Positions 1-7,477 of a stretch of DNA of 34,649 nucleotides are shown piece by piece. Under the pieces are notes generated by a model that worked only from the letters and a program-made list of their open reading frames with translations, did no database searches and was not told the DNA's origin. The translations under genes and the position numbers were made by a program. Positions within the stretch are counted from its first letter, which is position 1. The number at the start of each line of letters is the position of its first letter. The stretch is from a virus, in IMG/VR virus record IMGVR_UViG_3300049855_000279, positions 1 through 34,649 of that record; one strand, written 5' to 3'.

Positions 1-649
1 GCTCGGCGTGATTAGATAGCATATCAACCATCTTCCATTGACAAGCAGACATGTCCTGTGCTTCATCAACGATCAGTTTACGAATCCGTGGAGGATTATT
101 CATCTCCGTAAACTTGATGATCATGTCCGTAAAGTCCATGCGATCATGAATGCGCTTATACTCAGCAACAGCTATCTGAACTTGTTCAACTTCACGAAAC
201 TCAAAATTCTCATCACGACCACTGTCGTATACTTCACGAAGAGGTTTCATCATTGCACGTGACATACCCTCCATAAACAGCAAGCGGTCCCCCTTCTCAA
301 ACCCCTGGAATGAGCCATCTTCTGATCGCTTAAACGATATGCTGATGCCGAGAGCTCGCGCAATATCGATATAGTTTCCAAAGTTCATTACCTGATCACG
401 ACGTAACCCTAATTGTTGAAACGCCATTGAGTGAAGTGTCCTGAAGTGCGGTAAGTCATTCTGATTTAGATTGAACTTATCCATTGCACGTCGCACTGCA
501 ACATCAGCCGCTTTCTTTGTGAATGATAGGAAGCAAATTTCATTTGCAGGTATTCCAGCAGCAAGGAATTCGTCCACTATCTTAAGAAGCTTAGTCGTTT
601 TACCTGTTCCTGGCGGACCAAGGATGATATGTGTTGTATCTGAGTTCAT
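1..649 (-). CDS. SF1 (UvrD/Rep-like) DNA helicase, N-terminal part
   Basis: The reading frame starts at an ATG at 649 and runs off the left edge, giving 216 residues. It shows Walker A GPPGTGKTT (residues 11-19), motif Ia FLSFTKKAA (40-48), TLHSMAF (71-77), DFTDMI (172-177) and Walker B VDEAQDMS (194-201). This set and spacing is that of superfamily 1 helicases of the UvrD/Rep type, which use ATP to unwind DNA. The second RecA domain lies outside the window. The start overlaps the primase stop by ATGA (646-649), so the two are translationally coupled and probably act together at the fork. No DnaB/gp4-type replicative helicase is seen in the window, so this may be the phage's main helicase; that is inference. 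Confidence 0.9.
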   Translation of the reverse strand, partial: MNSDTTHIILGPPGTGKTTKLLKIVDEFLAAGIPANEICFLSFTKKAADVAVRRAMDKFNLNQNDLPHFRTLHSMAFQQLGLRRDQVMNFGNYIDIARALGISISFKRSEDGSFQGFEKGDRLLFMEGMSRAMMKPLREVYDSGRDENFEFREVEQVQIAVAEYKRIHDRMDFTDMIIKFTEMNNPPRIRKLIVDEAQDMSACQWKMVDMLSNHAE

Positions 650-2166
650 TGGAATGGTTCTGCTAATTCTTGATTTGGTTGAGTTAACTTTTCATCTACT
701 TGAATAAATTCAGGAATGCTCCATAGGTTGACACCTTTACCCTTAATGTTGAGAAACTTGTGTTCACCTCCATTATTCTTAAGAGTCTTACATAGCCAAC
801 GCATGCCATCATACTTGAATCTCTGTCTTTCCAGAAACTGGATCAAGTCGCTAACTCTGAAATAATGGCGCCCATTGTTCGTCCAGGGCTTGCCTAGCAG
901 TATCTCATCTGCGGTTTTAGCGACAACACGGCCTGTGCAGAATCTATCAACATGCTCCAACAATTGCCCTTGCGGAGACATATCATTCGATACTTCTATT
1001 ATGGTAAGATTCTCCATTAGCTTACCTATTAACTCATTCCAGACGTCTCGCTTAGGAACAGACGGCATTGTGTTGAGATACTCCATGCACATAAGTTGGA
1101 ACTTACGTGGATCTTGCAATTGATCAGTGGTTAGCTCGACTCGCTTATCGCCTTCGATATCGAGGAACCACACAGCTGGAGTTGTATTGAGCTTAGTCAG
1201 AGTTCCTAGGACTGGCAACCCCTGAGATTGCCCAACACCAAATTTACATGCGCGGCACTTGTTAGCATTGCAATGCGCTTGAATCGGCGCTTGCTGACAT
1301 GAATAGTTGTAATCTTTTTTCTTCATGGACTTAATCACGCCCATAACTTCTACTGGTTCTAACGGCGGATCCATAAATTTCAGATTGTAATCTACAAGCA
1401 TCTTCTCCCAACCATCAGGGCTAACTTTCATGCAATAAACACCAATGTTAAACAGCCCGTTATTCCTAGTGCCGCTGGGAAACCCTTGGGCGCACAGCAC
1501 TTGCAGACACGGTGGTCCACCAGGGAGGGGTTCGCTAGACTTAGCTCCCCATGTATTTAACTGGTCGCTGGTTATTCTGCGACTATTGGCAAACGCTATG
1601 AACTCTAAAATAGCTAGCATTCGACCCTCATTGCTGTAGGCGAATCTAGTGGACTTCTCAGCATCGAAATACGGCATGTTGATCCACTGGCCAAGATCAC
1701 CGCGTTCCACTAGGATTTGTGTTTGCTTTGGAAAGATTTCAGACGTTCCGTATCCTAATAGTCCTGCCATTTCGCGCAATCTAGTTTGGACGATCTTGGC
1801 TGACGTCCATTCGCTCATAAATATGTAGCAGTGCGCCCCACCTGACTTAGATCGACATACTACTAAAGGCATTTTAAGCTTCTCTATCTTAGCGATAAGT
1901 GCTTGGTGATCAAAGCCATCATAGCTATCAATATCTATTGCCCCGAATTTCACCTTGCTTTCAGCGTTGATAGGTATTACACCAAGACCAATCATCCCAC
2001 GTAAATGAAACTCCCACAACTTATCAGTTATGGGATTCTTAACTGTTTTTGCTTGACCTACATTTTTCTCACCCACGACTCCATTGACGTCACTTAAGAT
2101 ATAAGTTCCGTATGCATCTGGATAGCCCTCGAAGAGGGACATTATTTGTGAGAGTTCTGAGGCCAT
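646..2166 (-). CDS. Archaeo-eukaryotic-type (AEP) DNA primase with PriCT-like and Cys cluster
   Basis: This 506-residue protein carries the AEP catalytic signature: AIDIDSYD with the metal-binding D78-x-D80, then SKSGGAH (106-112) with the catalytic-site His, then WINMPYF (161-167), as in TOTE-type and bifunctional primase/polymerases. Residues 230-246 (SGTRNNGLFNIG) resemble a PriCT segment, and C290, C299, C304 and C307 could bind zinc. The family makes primers, sometimes by DNA polymerisation. The helicase that is often fused to such primases is absent here but is the next gene, overlapping by four bases. T7 and most relatives instead use a TOPRIM primase-helicase fusion. Downstream of residue 330 no domain is recognised. 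The ATG at 2166 gives a leader of AT-rich sequence behind a terminator-like hairpin. Confidence 0.85.
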   Translation of the reverse strand: MASELSQIMSLFEGYPDAYGTYILSDVNGVVGEKNVGQAKTVKNPITDKLWEFHLRGMIGLGVIPINAESKVKFGAIDIDSYDGFDHQALIAKIEKLKMPLVVCRSKSGGAHCYIFMSEWTSAKIVQTRLREMAGLLGYGTSEIFPKQTQILVERGDLGQWINMPYFDAEKSTRFAYSNEGRMLAILEFIAFANSRRITSDQLNTWGAKSSEPLPGGPPCLQVLCAQGFPSGTRNNGLFNIGVYCMKVSPDGWEKMLVDYNLKFMDPPLEPVEVMGVIKSMKKKDYNYSCQQAPIQAHCNANKCRACKFGVGQSQGLPVLGTLTKLNTTPAVWFLDIEGDKRVELTTDQLQDPRKFQLMCMEYLNTMPSVPKRDVWNELIGKLMENLTIIEVSNDMSPQGQLLEHVDRFCTGRVVAKTADEILLGKPWTNNGRHYFRVSDLIQFLERQRFKYDGMRWLCKTLKNNGGEHKFLNIKGKGVNLWSIPEFIQVDEKLTQPNQELAEPFQ

Positions 2167-2178
2167 TGATAATAAGAA

Positions 2179-2205
2179 AGCTCACCACCTGTAAGATGGT
2201 GAGCT
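2179..2205 (-). terminator. Hairpin with U-rich tail between ssDNA-binding-like gene and primase
   Basis: AGCTCACCA (2179-2187) and TGGTGAGCT (2197-2205) form a perfect 9-bp stem with a 9-nt loop. Read leftward it is followed by TTCTTATTATC, a loose U-rich tract, so a rho-independent terminator or attenuator ahead of the primase and helicase genes is likely. The same stem sequence recurs in a hairpin at 11,488-11,574. Confidence 0.55.
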
Positions 2206-2223
2206 ATTAACGAACTGGATTGC

Positions 2224-3000
2224 TTAGATGTCTTCGTCGCTTTCAGTTGTAGCGGAAGCAGCCAAACGGGCTTGACCTGACTTGATTTGCGCAACAACCT
2301 CGCGCGCTTGATTGATAAGCACGGGATCATCGATCCGACCACCCATTTCCACCTTCCAACCATACCACGAACCCTGGTCGTTGGACTCAGGAATGGCAGA
2401 GAGGTTGTAATAGTGGGAAAACAGTGGAGGATTGAACTTGCCATTCGGACCATCGAACTTGATCGATGTGGCGATGCTCAACCAAGCGCGCGCTTTCTTG
2501 AGCTGAGTCGAGGTCATGCTCAGAACCACACGTGTGTATTCTTCGCCCTCGATAACGAACCCAAAGAAATACGCGGTTGTAACCACGATATTTTTGTTAG
2601 GAAGAATGTCTTGGCCGCGGTCATTCTTCGTGGTCTTGTTCAAGATGCTTGAGTCTGCGTGAGACGCGATGATACCGCCACCCTGATCACGCGGTGTCCA
2701 CTCAACGTAGAGTTTCTGATAGGAGCATGGAACGAATCGCACTTTATCAAAAGCTACATCTGGATTGAGGATTTTGCGCGACAGGGAGTTGATCATGTGT
2801 CCCGGTTGGGCTCCGGGAATACCTTTGGTAAGGTGATCCTTGTGAGTCTTCTTGACTTCTGGTGACAGATCCTGAAGTAACATCAGGAACGGAATTGAGA
2901 GATCGTCAGACTTGACGTTCTCCATGCCTGCACCAGCATCCCCACTGTAGTCGTAAGGGACAATAGCATCAGGTGTTTTTGGTGTTTCTTTCTTAGCCAT
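2224..3000 (-). CDS. Candidate ssDNA-binding protein with acidic tail
   Basis: The ATG at 3000 (MAKKETPKTP, 258 residues) is preferred over upstream in-frame starts because its leader, AATAATACCATG, matches that of other genes here. The N-terminus is Lys-rich; a conserved-looking block IPFLMLLQDLSPEVKK lies near residues 38-53; and the end is acidic (ESDEDI). An acidic C-terminal tail is typical of phage ssDNA-binding proteins, which use it to recruit polymerase and helicase, and the gene sits between replication genes. The first block resembles phage proteins annotated as ssDNA-binding or recombination proteins, but I cannot confirm the fold. Function is therefore a tentative assignment by position and tail. 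Confidence 0.6.
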   Translation of the reverse strand: MAKKETPKTPDAIVPYDYSGDAGAGMENVKSDDLSIPFLMLLQDLSPEVKKTHKDHLTKGIPGAQPGHMINSLSRKILNPDVAFDKVRFVPCSYQKLYVEWTPRDQGGGIIASHADSSILNKTTKNDRGQDILPNKNIVVTTAYFFGFVIEGEEYTRVVLSMTSTQLKKARAWLSIATSIKFDGPNGKFNPPLFSHYYNLSAIPESNDQGSWYGWKVEMGGRIDDPVLINQAREVVAQIKSGQARLAASATTESDEDI

Positions 3001-3007
3001 GGTATTA

Positions 3008-3541
3008 TTATTTGATGGTGATTTTGTTGCCGATAAATACGCCGAACATTTCTTGTGGGAGGTTGCTGCCAGCCTCGATTTGTTCCTTAACAAACGATTT
3101 GAGAGTCATCGAATGAACCGATGTTTTGGCGGTAAATACACCTGGAACCATGGATTGCAGCTTTTCCATGATTTCGCGAACCTTCTCATCTTCACCCTTA
3201 CCGAAGGAACCTTCAACCTTATTCTTGATGAGAGAATCGTGACCATTATCACGAAGCCACTTGAAAGCAGCTTCTTGAAGTTCCGGCTTGATTGACGCTG
3301 AATAGAACTTCTTCATAGTCAGCTTCTCACCAGTAGTAAGCTTGATTTGTTCCATGCCGAGCTCCATCATGATGTCGGGCATTTCTTTTTCGGTAACTAC
3401 CTGAAGGCGCTGTTTCATGGCGCTTAAGTTATTTTCAAGCTCTTCGATGTTAATCGAAAGCTCACGTGCTTCCTTAGCAAATGTGCTAAGTGTCTGAAGC
3501 TTTTCCTGTGGGATAGCTTCGAAGTCTGATGTTTCTGTCAT
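3008..3541 (-). CDS. Hypothetical protein with N-terminal coiled coil
   Basis: The gene encodes 177 residues. Residues 10-50 (heptad-like, rich in Leu, Glu, Lys) are likely a coiled coil; then comes a compact basic region with EQIKLTTGEKLTMKKF and FKWLRDNGHDSLIKN. It resembles, from memory, a family widespread in podovirus replication blocks whose function is unknown. It lies 7 bases upstream of the ssDNA-binding-like gene start and is probably co-transcribed with it. The leader is made of repeated ATAACCATAT units (3541-3565) with no Shine-Dalgarno. A role with the ssDNA-binding protein is only a guess from position. Confidence 0.75.
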   Translation of the reverse strand: MTETSDFEAIPQEKLQTLSTFAKEARELSINIEELENNLSAMKQRLQVVTEKEMPDIMMELGMEQIKLTTGEKLTMKKFYSASIKPELQEAAFKWLRDNGHDSLIKNKVEGSFGKGEDEKVREIMEKLQSMVPGVFTAKTSVHSMTLKSFVKEQIEAGSNLPQEMFGVFIGNKITIK

Positions 3542-3545
3542 ATGG

Positions 3546-3848
3546 TTATATGGTTATGGTTTCTTGTTGATAGCAATAATCCTCACGGATCCATCGCAAA
3601 AAGTTAACACGACCCTCACTATAGTGGAACGCCATGTGTGTAGCAATACCAATTAAAATTGGATCGCCAATAAGTAAAATATGATCGTTATCTGTAATTC
3701 CAGATAGTTTTTCACTTAGTTGCTCAGCACAGTAGTCATACCCACGATCAATATCTTTCTTAAACAATAAAACCCTAAGTTTACCGAAGCGTTCTGCAGG
3801 TAATATGTTTTTATCGCTAGGGTCTTGAACTACGAATACGTTTGCCAT
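3546..3848 (-). CDS. Hypothetical phage protein (100 aa)
   Basis: The ATG at 3848 (MANVFVVQDP) is chosen over in-frame starts up to 3896 because the -10 box of a plausible promoter lies at 3869-3874, so only the later start would be on the transcript, and its leader (AATCAATAACATG) fits the CA-rich leaders seen elsewhere. The protein has an N-terminal strand-rich part, then HILLIGDPILIGIATHMAF (about residues 56-74) and VNFLRWIRE (81-89). Small phage proteins with a GDPxL block and a terminal LxWDR-like strand are common in early regions and are of unknown function. No catalytic motif is visible. Confidence 0.7.
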   Translation of the reverse strand: MANVFVVQDPSDKNILPAERFGKLRVLLFKKDIDRGYDYCAEQLSEKLSGITDNDHILLIGDPILIGIATHMAFHYSEGRVNFLRWIREDYCYQQETITI

Positions 3849-3868
3849 GTTATTGATTATGTTAGTAT

Positions 3869-3896
3869 AGTATATAGCGTTGTTAAAACGGGACAA
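3869..3896 (-). promoter_or_regulatory. Sigma70-like promoter ahead of 3848 gene
   Basis: On the minus strand TTGTCC (3896-3891) is followed after 16 bases by TATACT (3874-3869); an overlapping second TATACT lies at 3869-3864. The predicted start of transcription falls about 15 bases before the ATG at 3848. It sits at the 3' end of the nuclease gene, so it would give an internal start for the 3848-to-left block. Confidence 0.45.
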
Positions 3897-4301
3897 TCAA
3901 ATGTGAGACTTGTTTGCCTTTATCAGTAAATCTAGGTTCAAGTTCCTCCGCTTGTCGCACAGTAACTGAGTAGAAACAATCGACATATATTTACCATCTA
4001 GCTTAGTTATTAGCCCGGAACCTTTCCATATCCACAAATGATCTGAAGCTTCATTCAGCGAAAAGACAAATACTGATCCACCTGCAGCTGATCTGCGCTG
4101 AATCCACGCGCCCTGATATGGACGTAACAGGGTCTTAAAGCTGGGGGTCATTATCTTAGTCTCTATCCAAAACTCAAAGCCCTGATAACATACATTGATG
4201 TCTGGAACACCGCTGCCGGTGCTTGTTTCAATGCGCTGCACATCTGCATCTCGTAGAAAGTTACTAACCACCCATTTACTGAACTTTGCTTCTGGAGTCA
4301 T
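3897..4301 (-). CDS. PD-(D/E)xK-fold nuclease
   Basis: Read from the ATG at 4301 the protein has 134 residues. Residues 25-49 hold the nuclease core: ETSTGSGVPDINV with D34, then FWIETK with E47 and K49, a spacing typical of the PD-(D/E)xK fold (T7 endonuclease I, VRR-NUC, archaeal Holliday junction resolvases). A following R-P-Y-Q-x-x-W helix also occurs in such enzymes. In T7 the related gene 3 endonuclease resolves branched DNA and degrades host DNA; the same role beside the polymerase is likely but not proven. The start overlaps the polymerase stop by ATGA (4298-4301), which favours it over the GTG at 4307. Confidence 0.8.
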   Translation of the reverse strand: MTPEAKFSKWVVSNFLRDADVQRIETSTGSGVPDINVCYQGFEFWIETKIMTPSFKTLLRPYQGAWIQRRSAAGGSVFVFSLNEASDHLWIWKGSGLITKLDGKYMSIVSTQLLCDKRRNLNLDLLIKANKSHI

Positions 4302-6265
4302 TTCCACGCCTCCAGGTATTCCAATTCAGCGACAATAGGAACGGTCATATCCACACACGTTTCCATATTATGTTTTAACCGCAAAGCATACCTCATATCT
4401 GGGACTGAGTGGTCTAACTCATCGTGAACAGTAAGATGAGCAACAGCACCAAGATCCTCGTAATTCTTAATGATTGCCATCTTAGTCATATCACCTGCAC
4501 TCCCCTGGATTAGTCGATTGAGCGCTTTATGGGTGAATGCCCTTTCCAGGGGAGCTTCAGGCCAGTGGGTCTGTGCTTTTTCGTATCCTTTTACGGGAAC
4601 ATCATAGCGGCGACTCCAACACTTCTTTTCATTGTCCCATGTGGATTTACGAACCCAAAAATCAAAGTGACATAGTCTGCCTCCAATAGTCCTGATCTTT
4701 CCTGTCCGCTGAACCTGTTTCATACATTTTTCAGCAAGTTGCGCAACATATGGGTTACGCTCGTCGAATTTTTCTAGGATTAGCGCAGCTGCTTCCAACG
4801 TTCTGTTTAAGTCTTCAGCCAGTTTTACTTTGCCCATGCCGTAACTTCGACCGAGGTAAATAGTCTTTGCGTCTTTGCGCACAACCTCAGCTACTTCTGC
4901 AATATATTTATAGAAGTCTGTGGTAGGTTCTTTAACCCATACTTGACGCGCAACATCCGCTCCAACGAACTTACACAAGTAAGCATAATGGACAAGGATT
5001 CTTGGCTCTTGTTGAGAATAATCGAGTTTGGCCCACTTACATCCATCATCTGGAATGAATAGACCTCGTATAAGTGGTGCAAGGTCTGGATCACGCGCAG
5101 GAACTTGCTGAAGATTGGGTTTTGTTGAACTGAAACGTCCACCGCGCACCCCGTCTTCGTCGCCCTTAAGTTGATGAAACTGGCAATGCACTCTTCCGTT
5201 GATGTGATTGCTAAGTATGAGACCCTCGACAAACCTAGAACGAAGACTATCATAGCGTCTAAGCTGTCTGAGACTTTTGAGGAAGGGGTGAGTTGCGTGG
5301 TCTAGGACTGATTGCTCAAACGATGGATTACCCTTATCTGTTCTAGCATACGGTATTTTAAGGCGATCGCATACTACTGCAATGTCTTTGGCAGACCAGG
5401 GGTCGATATCAGTGCCATACGTTTGAATAATTTGGTAGCGGATTTCAGCTTCTTTATTGTTCCACGTAGTTGAGAGAGCTTCTGCTTTTTCGAGATCGAC
5501 TTTGACACCTTTTTTGCGCATTTCCCACACGATTGGGGTAAGTTTGCACTCCATGTCGTAAACCCTCGTGAGGTCTTCAGCTTCAAGCAGCGGGTTTTGT
5601 TTTGCATGAATTAAAAGCGGGTTGATTGCATCGACTTCTGCGTATGGGCCAACGTATTTACTATGGAGTTTCCACATTTCCCCTTTCCCGGTAAGATTAA
5701 AGGCTGTGCATGCTTCTGCGAGCAGTGTTTGAGCTTTTCCAATGCCGAGATACTTTCTTGAAATAGCATCAAGTGAATACCCGGTCTCCGACTCCTCATC
5801 AAGTAGCGCTTCAGCATGGGCGATATCATGGATTCGTCCTTTAACCTCGATTCCTAATGAGTGCAGCCATTCAATATCATATAATGTCTCGCAACCGATC
5901 TTGTCGTTATTCGTAGATGCAAGGATACTTTTGGCAAATGGGATAGCAACTCCACTCCTATCGAGGTTTCCGCCGGCAAGGTGCTGTATTGGAAGATAGA
6001 TTGACCCAACGATTCCCTGCTCATCCATGGCTCCGAGGGAAATTCCAACACAATAACCATCTCGTCTGAATGAACCCGGACCTTTAGATCGAAGATTGGG
6101 ATCGCGTGTTTCTGTGTCGAAGCCAATTTGCTTTGCGTTAGTAGCCAAGTTTGCAAATCGTTGCAAATCGTCGCTATTAGGCGGGCTCCAGGTCGAAGGT
6201 GGTTCGAACAGGATTCCATTGAGATCGTTTCCTTGACCCATTCCCTTTTTGCATCTTGTAGCCAT
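4298..6265 (-). CDS. Family A DNA polymerase with 3'-5' exonuclease
   Basis: A 655-residue replicative polymerase. The exonuclease domain has Exo I GFDTETRDP (D50, E52), Exo II ETLYDIEWL (D130) and Exo III Y208-x3-D212. The polymerase domain has motif A KLDYSQQEPRI (D415), motif B with R463, K467 and Y475-G476, and motif C VHDE (H614, D615, E616). There is no 5' nuclease domain, as in T7 gp5. In motif B the residues at the E. coli Pol I 761-762 positions are Tyr470 and Leu471 instead of Asn-Phe, an uncommon variant. The ATG at 6265 has a CA-rich leader (AATCAAAAACACTATG). The first 137 codons overlap the dCMP deaminase frame. The stop overlaps the nuclease start by four bases. Confidence 0.97.
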   Translation of the reverse strand: MATRCKKGMGQGNDLNGILFEPPSTWSPPNSDDLQRFANLATNAKQIGFDTETRDPNLRSKGPGSFRRDGYCVGISLGAMDEQGIVGSIYLPIQHLAGGNLDRSGVAIPFAKSILASTNNDKIGCETLYDIEWLHSLGIEVKGRIHDIAHAEALLDEESETGYSLDAISRKYLGIGKAQTLLAEACTAFNLTGKGEMWKLHSKYVGPYAEVDAINPLLIHAKQNPLLEAEDLTRVYDMECKLTPIVWEMRKKGVKVDLEKAEALSTTWNNKEAEIRYQIIQTYGTDIDPWSAKDIAVVCDRLKIPYARTDKGNPSFEQSVLDHATHPFLKSLRQLRRYDSLRSRFVEGLILSNHINGRVHCQFHQLKGDEDGVRGGRFSSTKPNLQQVPARDPDLAPLIRGLFIPDDGCKWAKLDYSQQEPRILVHYAYLCKFVGADVARQVWVKEPTTDFYKYIAEVAEVVRKDAKTIYLGRSYGMGKVKLAEDLNRTLEAAALILEKFDERNPYVAQLAEKCMKQVQRTGKIRTIGGRLCHFDFWVRKSTWDNEKKCWSRRYDVPVKGYEKAQTHWPEAPLERAFTHKALNRLIQGSAGDMTKMAIIKNYEDLGAVAHLTVHDELDHSVPDMRYALRLKHNMETCVDMTVPIVAELEYLEAWK

Positions 6266-6660
6266 AGTGTTTTTGATTCGTTATGTGGGTATTCATCTAA
6301 GAAGACAATTCGAGAACAAGCTGTATTGAGGAGCAGTTTGACGCAGTGTATGCACGGGCTAGTCGTAGTATAGCACGTGTGAATCCTATCAACGTCCCTA
6401 CATTGCATAATGGCATTCGCTTCAGCATGAATTGCGACACATTGGTCGAGACCCGTGCCAGAAGACATTCGAAATCCTGGGCAGGGAGTTTGTGCATTGC
6501 AATGCTCAAAACCACGTGGACCACCATTATATCCTGTTGCCAAAACTCGCCGATCTTTATCGACAAGAATACATCCCACTTGCCGTCGCCCACAGGTTCC
6601 GCGAGTAGATGTAATCCGCGCGAGCCGCAGGAAGTAATGATCGATGGATTCACGTTGCAT
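5854..6660 (-). CDS. dCMP deaminase with a long overlap into the polymerase gene
   Basis: Zinc-dependent deaminase that turns dCMP into dUMP for dTMP synthesis. The zinc site is H78-A-E80 (catalytic Glu) and SPCIHC (C103, C106). GTCGRRQVGC at residues 21-30 and the YNGGPRG loop (44-50) are typical of phage dCMP deaminases. The known fold ends near residue 145. The frame stays open to residue 268, and its last 137 codons lie inside the polymerase gene in another frame. Those extra residues match nothing I recognise: they may be a real overprinted tail or the stop may have been lost. The start overlaps the end of the synthase-like gene by 11 bases, so the two are coupled. Confidence 0.9.
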   Translation of the reverse strand: MQRESIDHYFLRLARITSTRGTCGRRQVGCILVDKDRRVLATGYNGGPRGFEHCNAQTPCPGFRMSSGTGLDQCVAIHAEANAIMQCRDVDRIHTCYTTTSPCIHCVKLLLNTACSRIVFLDEYPHNESKTLWLQDAKREWVKETISMESCSNHLRPGARLIATICNDLQTWLLTQSKLASTQKHAIPIFDLKVRVHSDEMVIVLEFPSEPWMSRESLGQSIFQYSTLPAETSIGVELLSHLPKVSLHLRITTRSVARHYMILNGCTH

Positions 6661-7477
6661 TTTGATCCAATTCTGACAAAAAGCCAGTGTTTATTAAACT
6701 CCTATTGTCACGCAGAGCAACAAGGTGTTTCATTAGGGACATCGGGTTATTATAGTCTGATAGAGTTAATGGGTTATATGACCAAGATTGTCCATCCTGT
6801 AGACAGATACGTGCTTTATCTATGTTGTGATCGTAAAGATGCTGAGAACCGGCGTTAAGATACAGAGTTCCTAGTTCTAGCAGATCCATTGCAGGATAGG
6901 TTCTTTCTAAATACTGATTGACTCTGATGCCAACCTCCATGGTAATCATGGTAAAGTTAAAGACATCGTAGACCCAACCAAGCCACAGATCGCTGCTCCG
7001 CATATTAGCAACACAGTTAATCTTACCATTACGAATCAGGAACTGCAGAGTTAACGTGCAAGGAATATCTTTCGATTTCCTTGGACTTTCGCGCCAAATG
7101 GATATAACTGCTTGGCGTGATGGGGGATCCTCAATAAGTGTGTCGATGACGTATCGTAACTGCTCAGTAACCCTCGGCCCATATGCACCCTGGAATCGAT
7201 ATCCGTCATCTGAAAAGTCTGCAATATGCTTCGCGTAGGGCGCAATGGATTCCACGCGGTTGTCGCCCGAAAGAATCCACACAGCTTCGGCAAGAAGAAA
7301 TTTGTATCCCATCTTGCGGTGACTATTCGTGACCACAGGATACCGCATATCCACAATACTTTGATGAGATAAGAGTTCAAGTGTTCCTTTTCCGCGCGGG
7401 CTATGCTTTTCACCCTTTAATAAAAGGTAATTAAGATTAGCATGCCAAGCTTCGTTAGCAGGTAGAGCAAAGTTCAT
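6650..7477 (-). CDS. Thymidylate-synthase-fold enzyme, dCMP hydroxymethylase-like
   Basis: A 275-residue folate-dependent pyrimidine nucleotide C5-methyl or hydroxymethyl transferase. Catalytic C140 sits in DIPCTLTLQF; RQAVISIWR (121-129) and R160-S-S-D163 bind phosphate and base; H213 and Y215 lie in the usual nucleotide-binding block. Spacings match E. coli ThyA (Cys146-Arg166-Asn177 versus C140-R160-D171). ThyA Asn177, which selects dUMP, is Asp171 here. Asp at this place is found in T4 dCMP hydroxymethylase (Asp179) and switches ThyA mutants toward dCMP. The C-terminus also lacks the usual ThyA ending. So 5-hydroxymethyl-dCMP or 5-methyl-dCMP is a better predicted product than dTMP; this is inference from residues. 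It overlaps the kinase gene by 23 bases and the deaminase by 11. Confidence 0.85.
   Translation of the reverse strand: MNFALPANEAWHANLNYLLLKGEKHSPRGKGTLELLSHQSIVDMRYPVVTNSHRKMGYKFLLAEAVWILSGDNRVESIAPYAKHIADFSDDGYRFQGAYGPRVTEQLRYVIDTLIEDPPSRQAVISIWRESPRKSKDIPCTLTLQFLIRNGKINCVANMRSSDLWLGWVYDVFNFTMITMEVGIRVNQYLERTYPAMDLLELGTLYLNAGSQHLYDHNIDKARICLQDGQSWSYNPLTLSDYNNPMSLMKHLVALRDNRSLINTGFLSELDQNAT

Noticed and set aside
3605-3630. CCTCACTATAGTGG resembles the core of the T7 promoter
   Set aside because: It lies inside a minus-strand gene, has two extra bases relative to the T7 consensus, and no T7-type RNA polymerase is present in the window.
5742-5999. Plus-strand frame inside the polymerase gene
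   Set aside because: No ribosome site, no conserved motif, and it lies opposite an enzyme with all its catalytic motifs in place.
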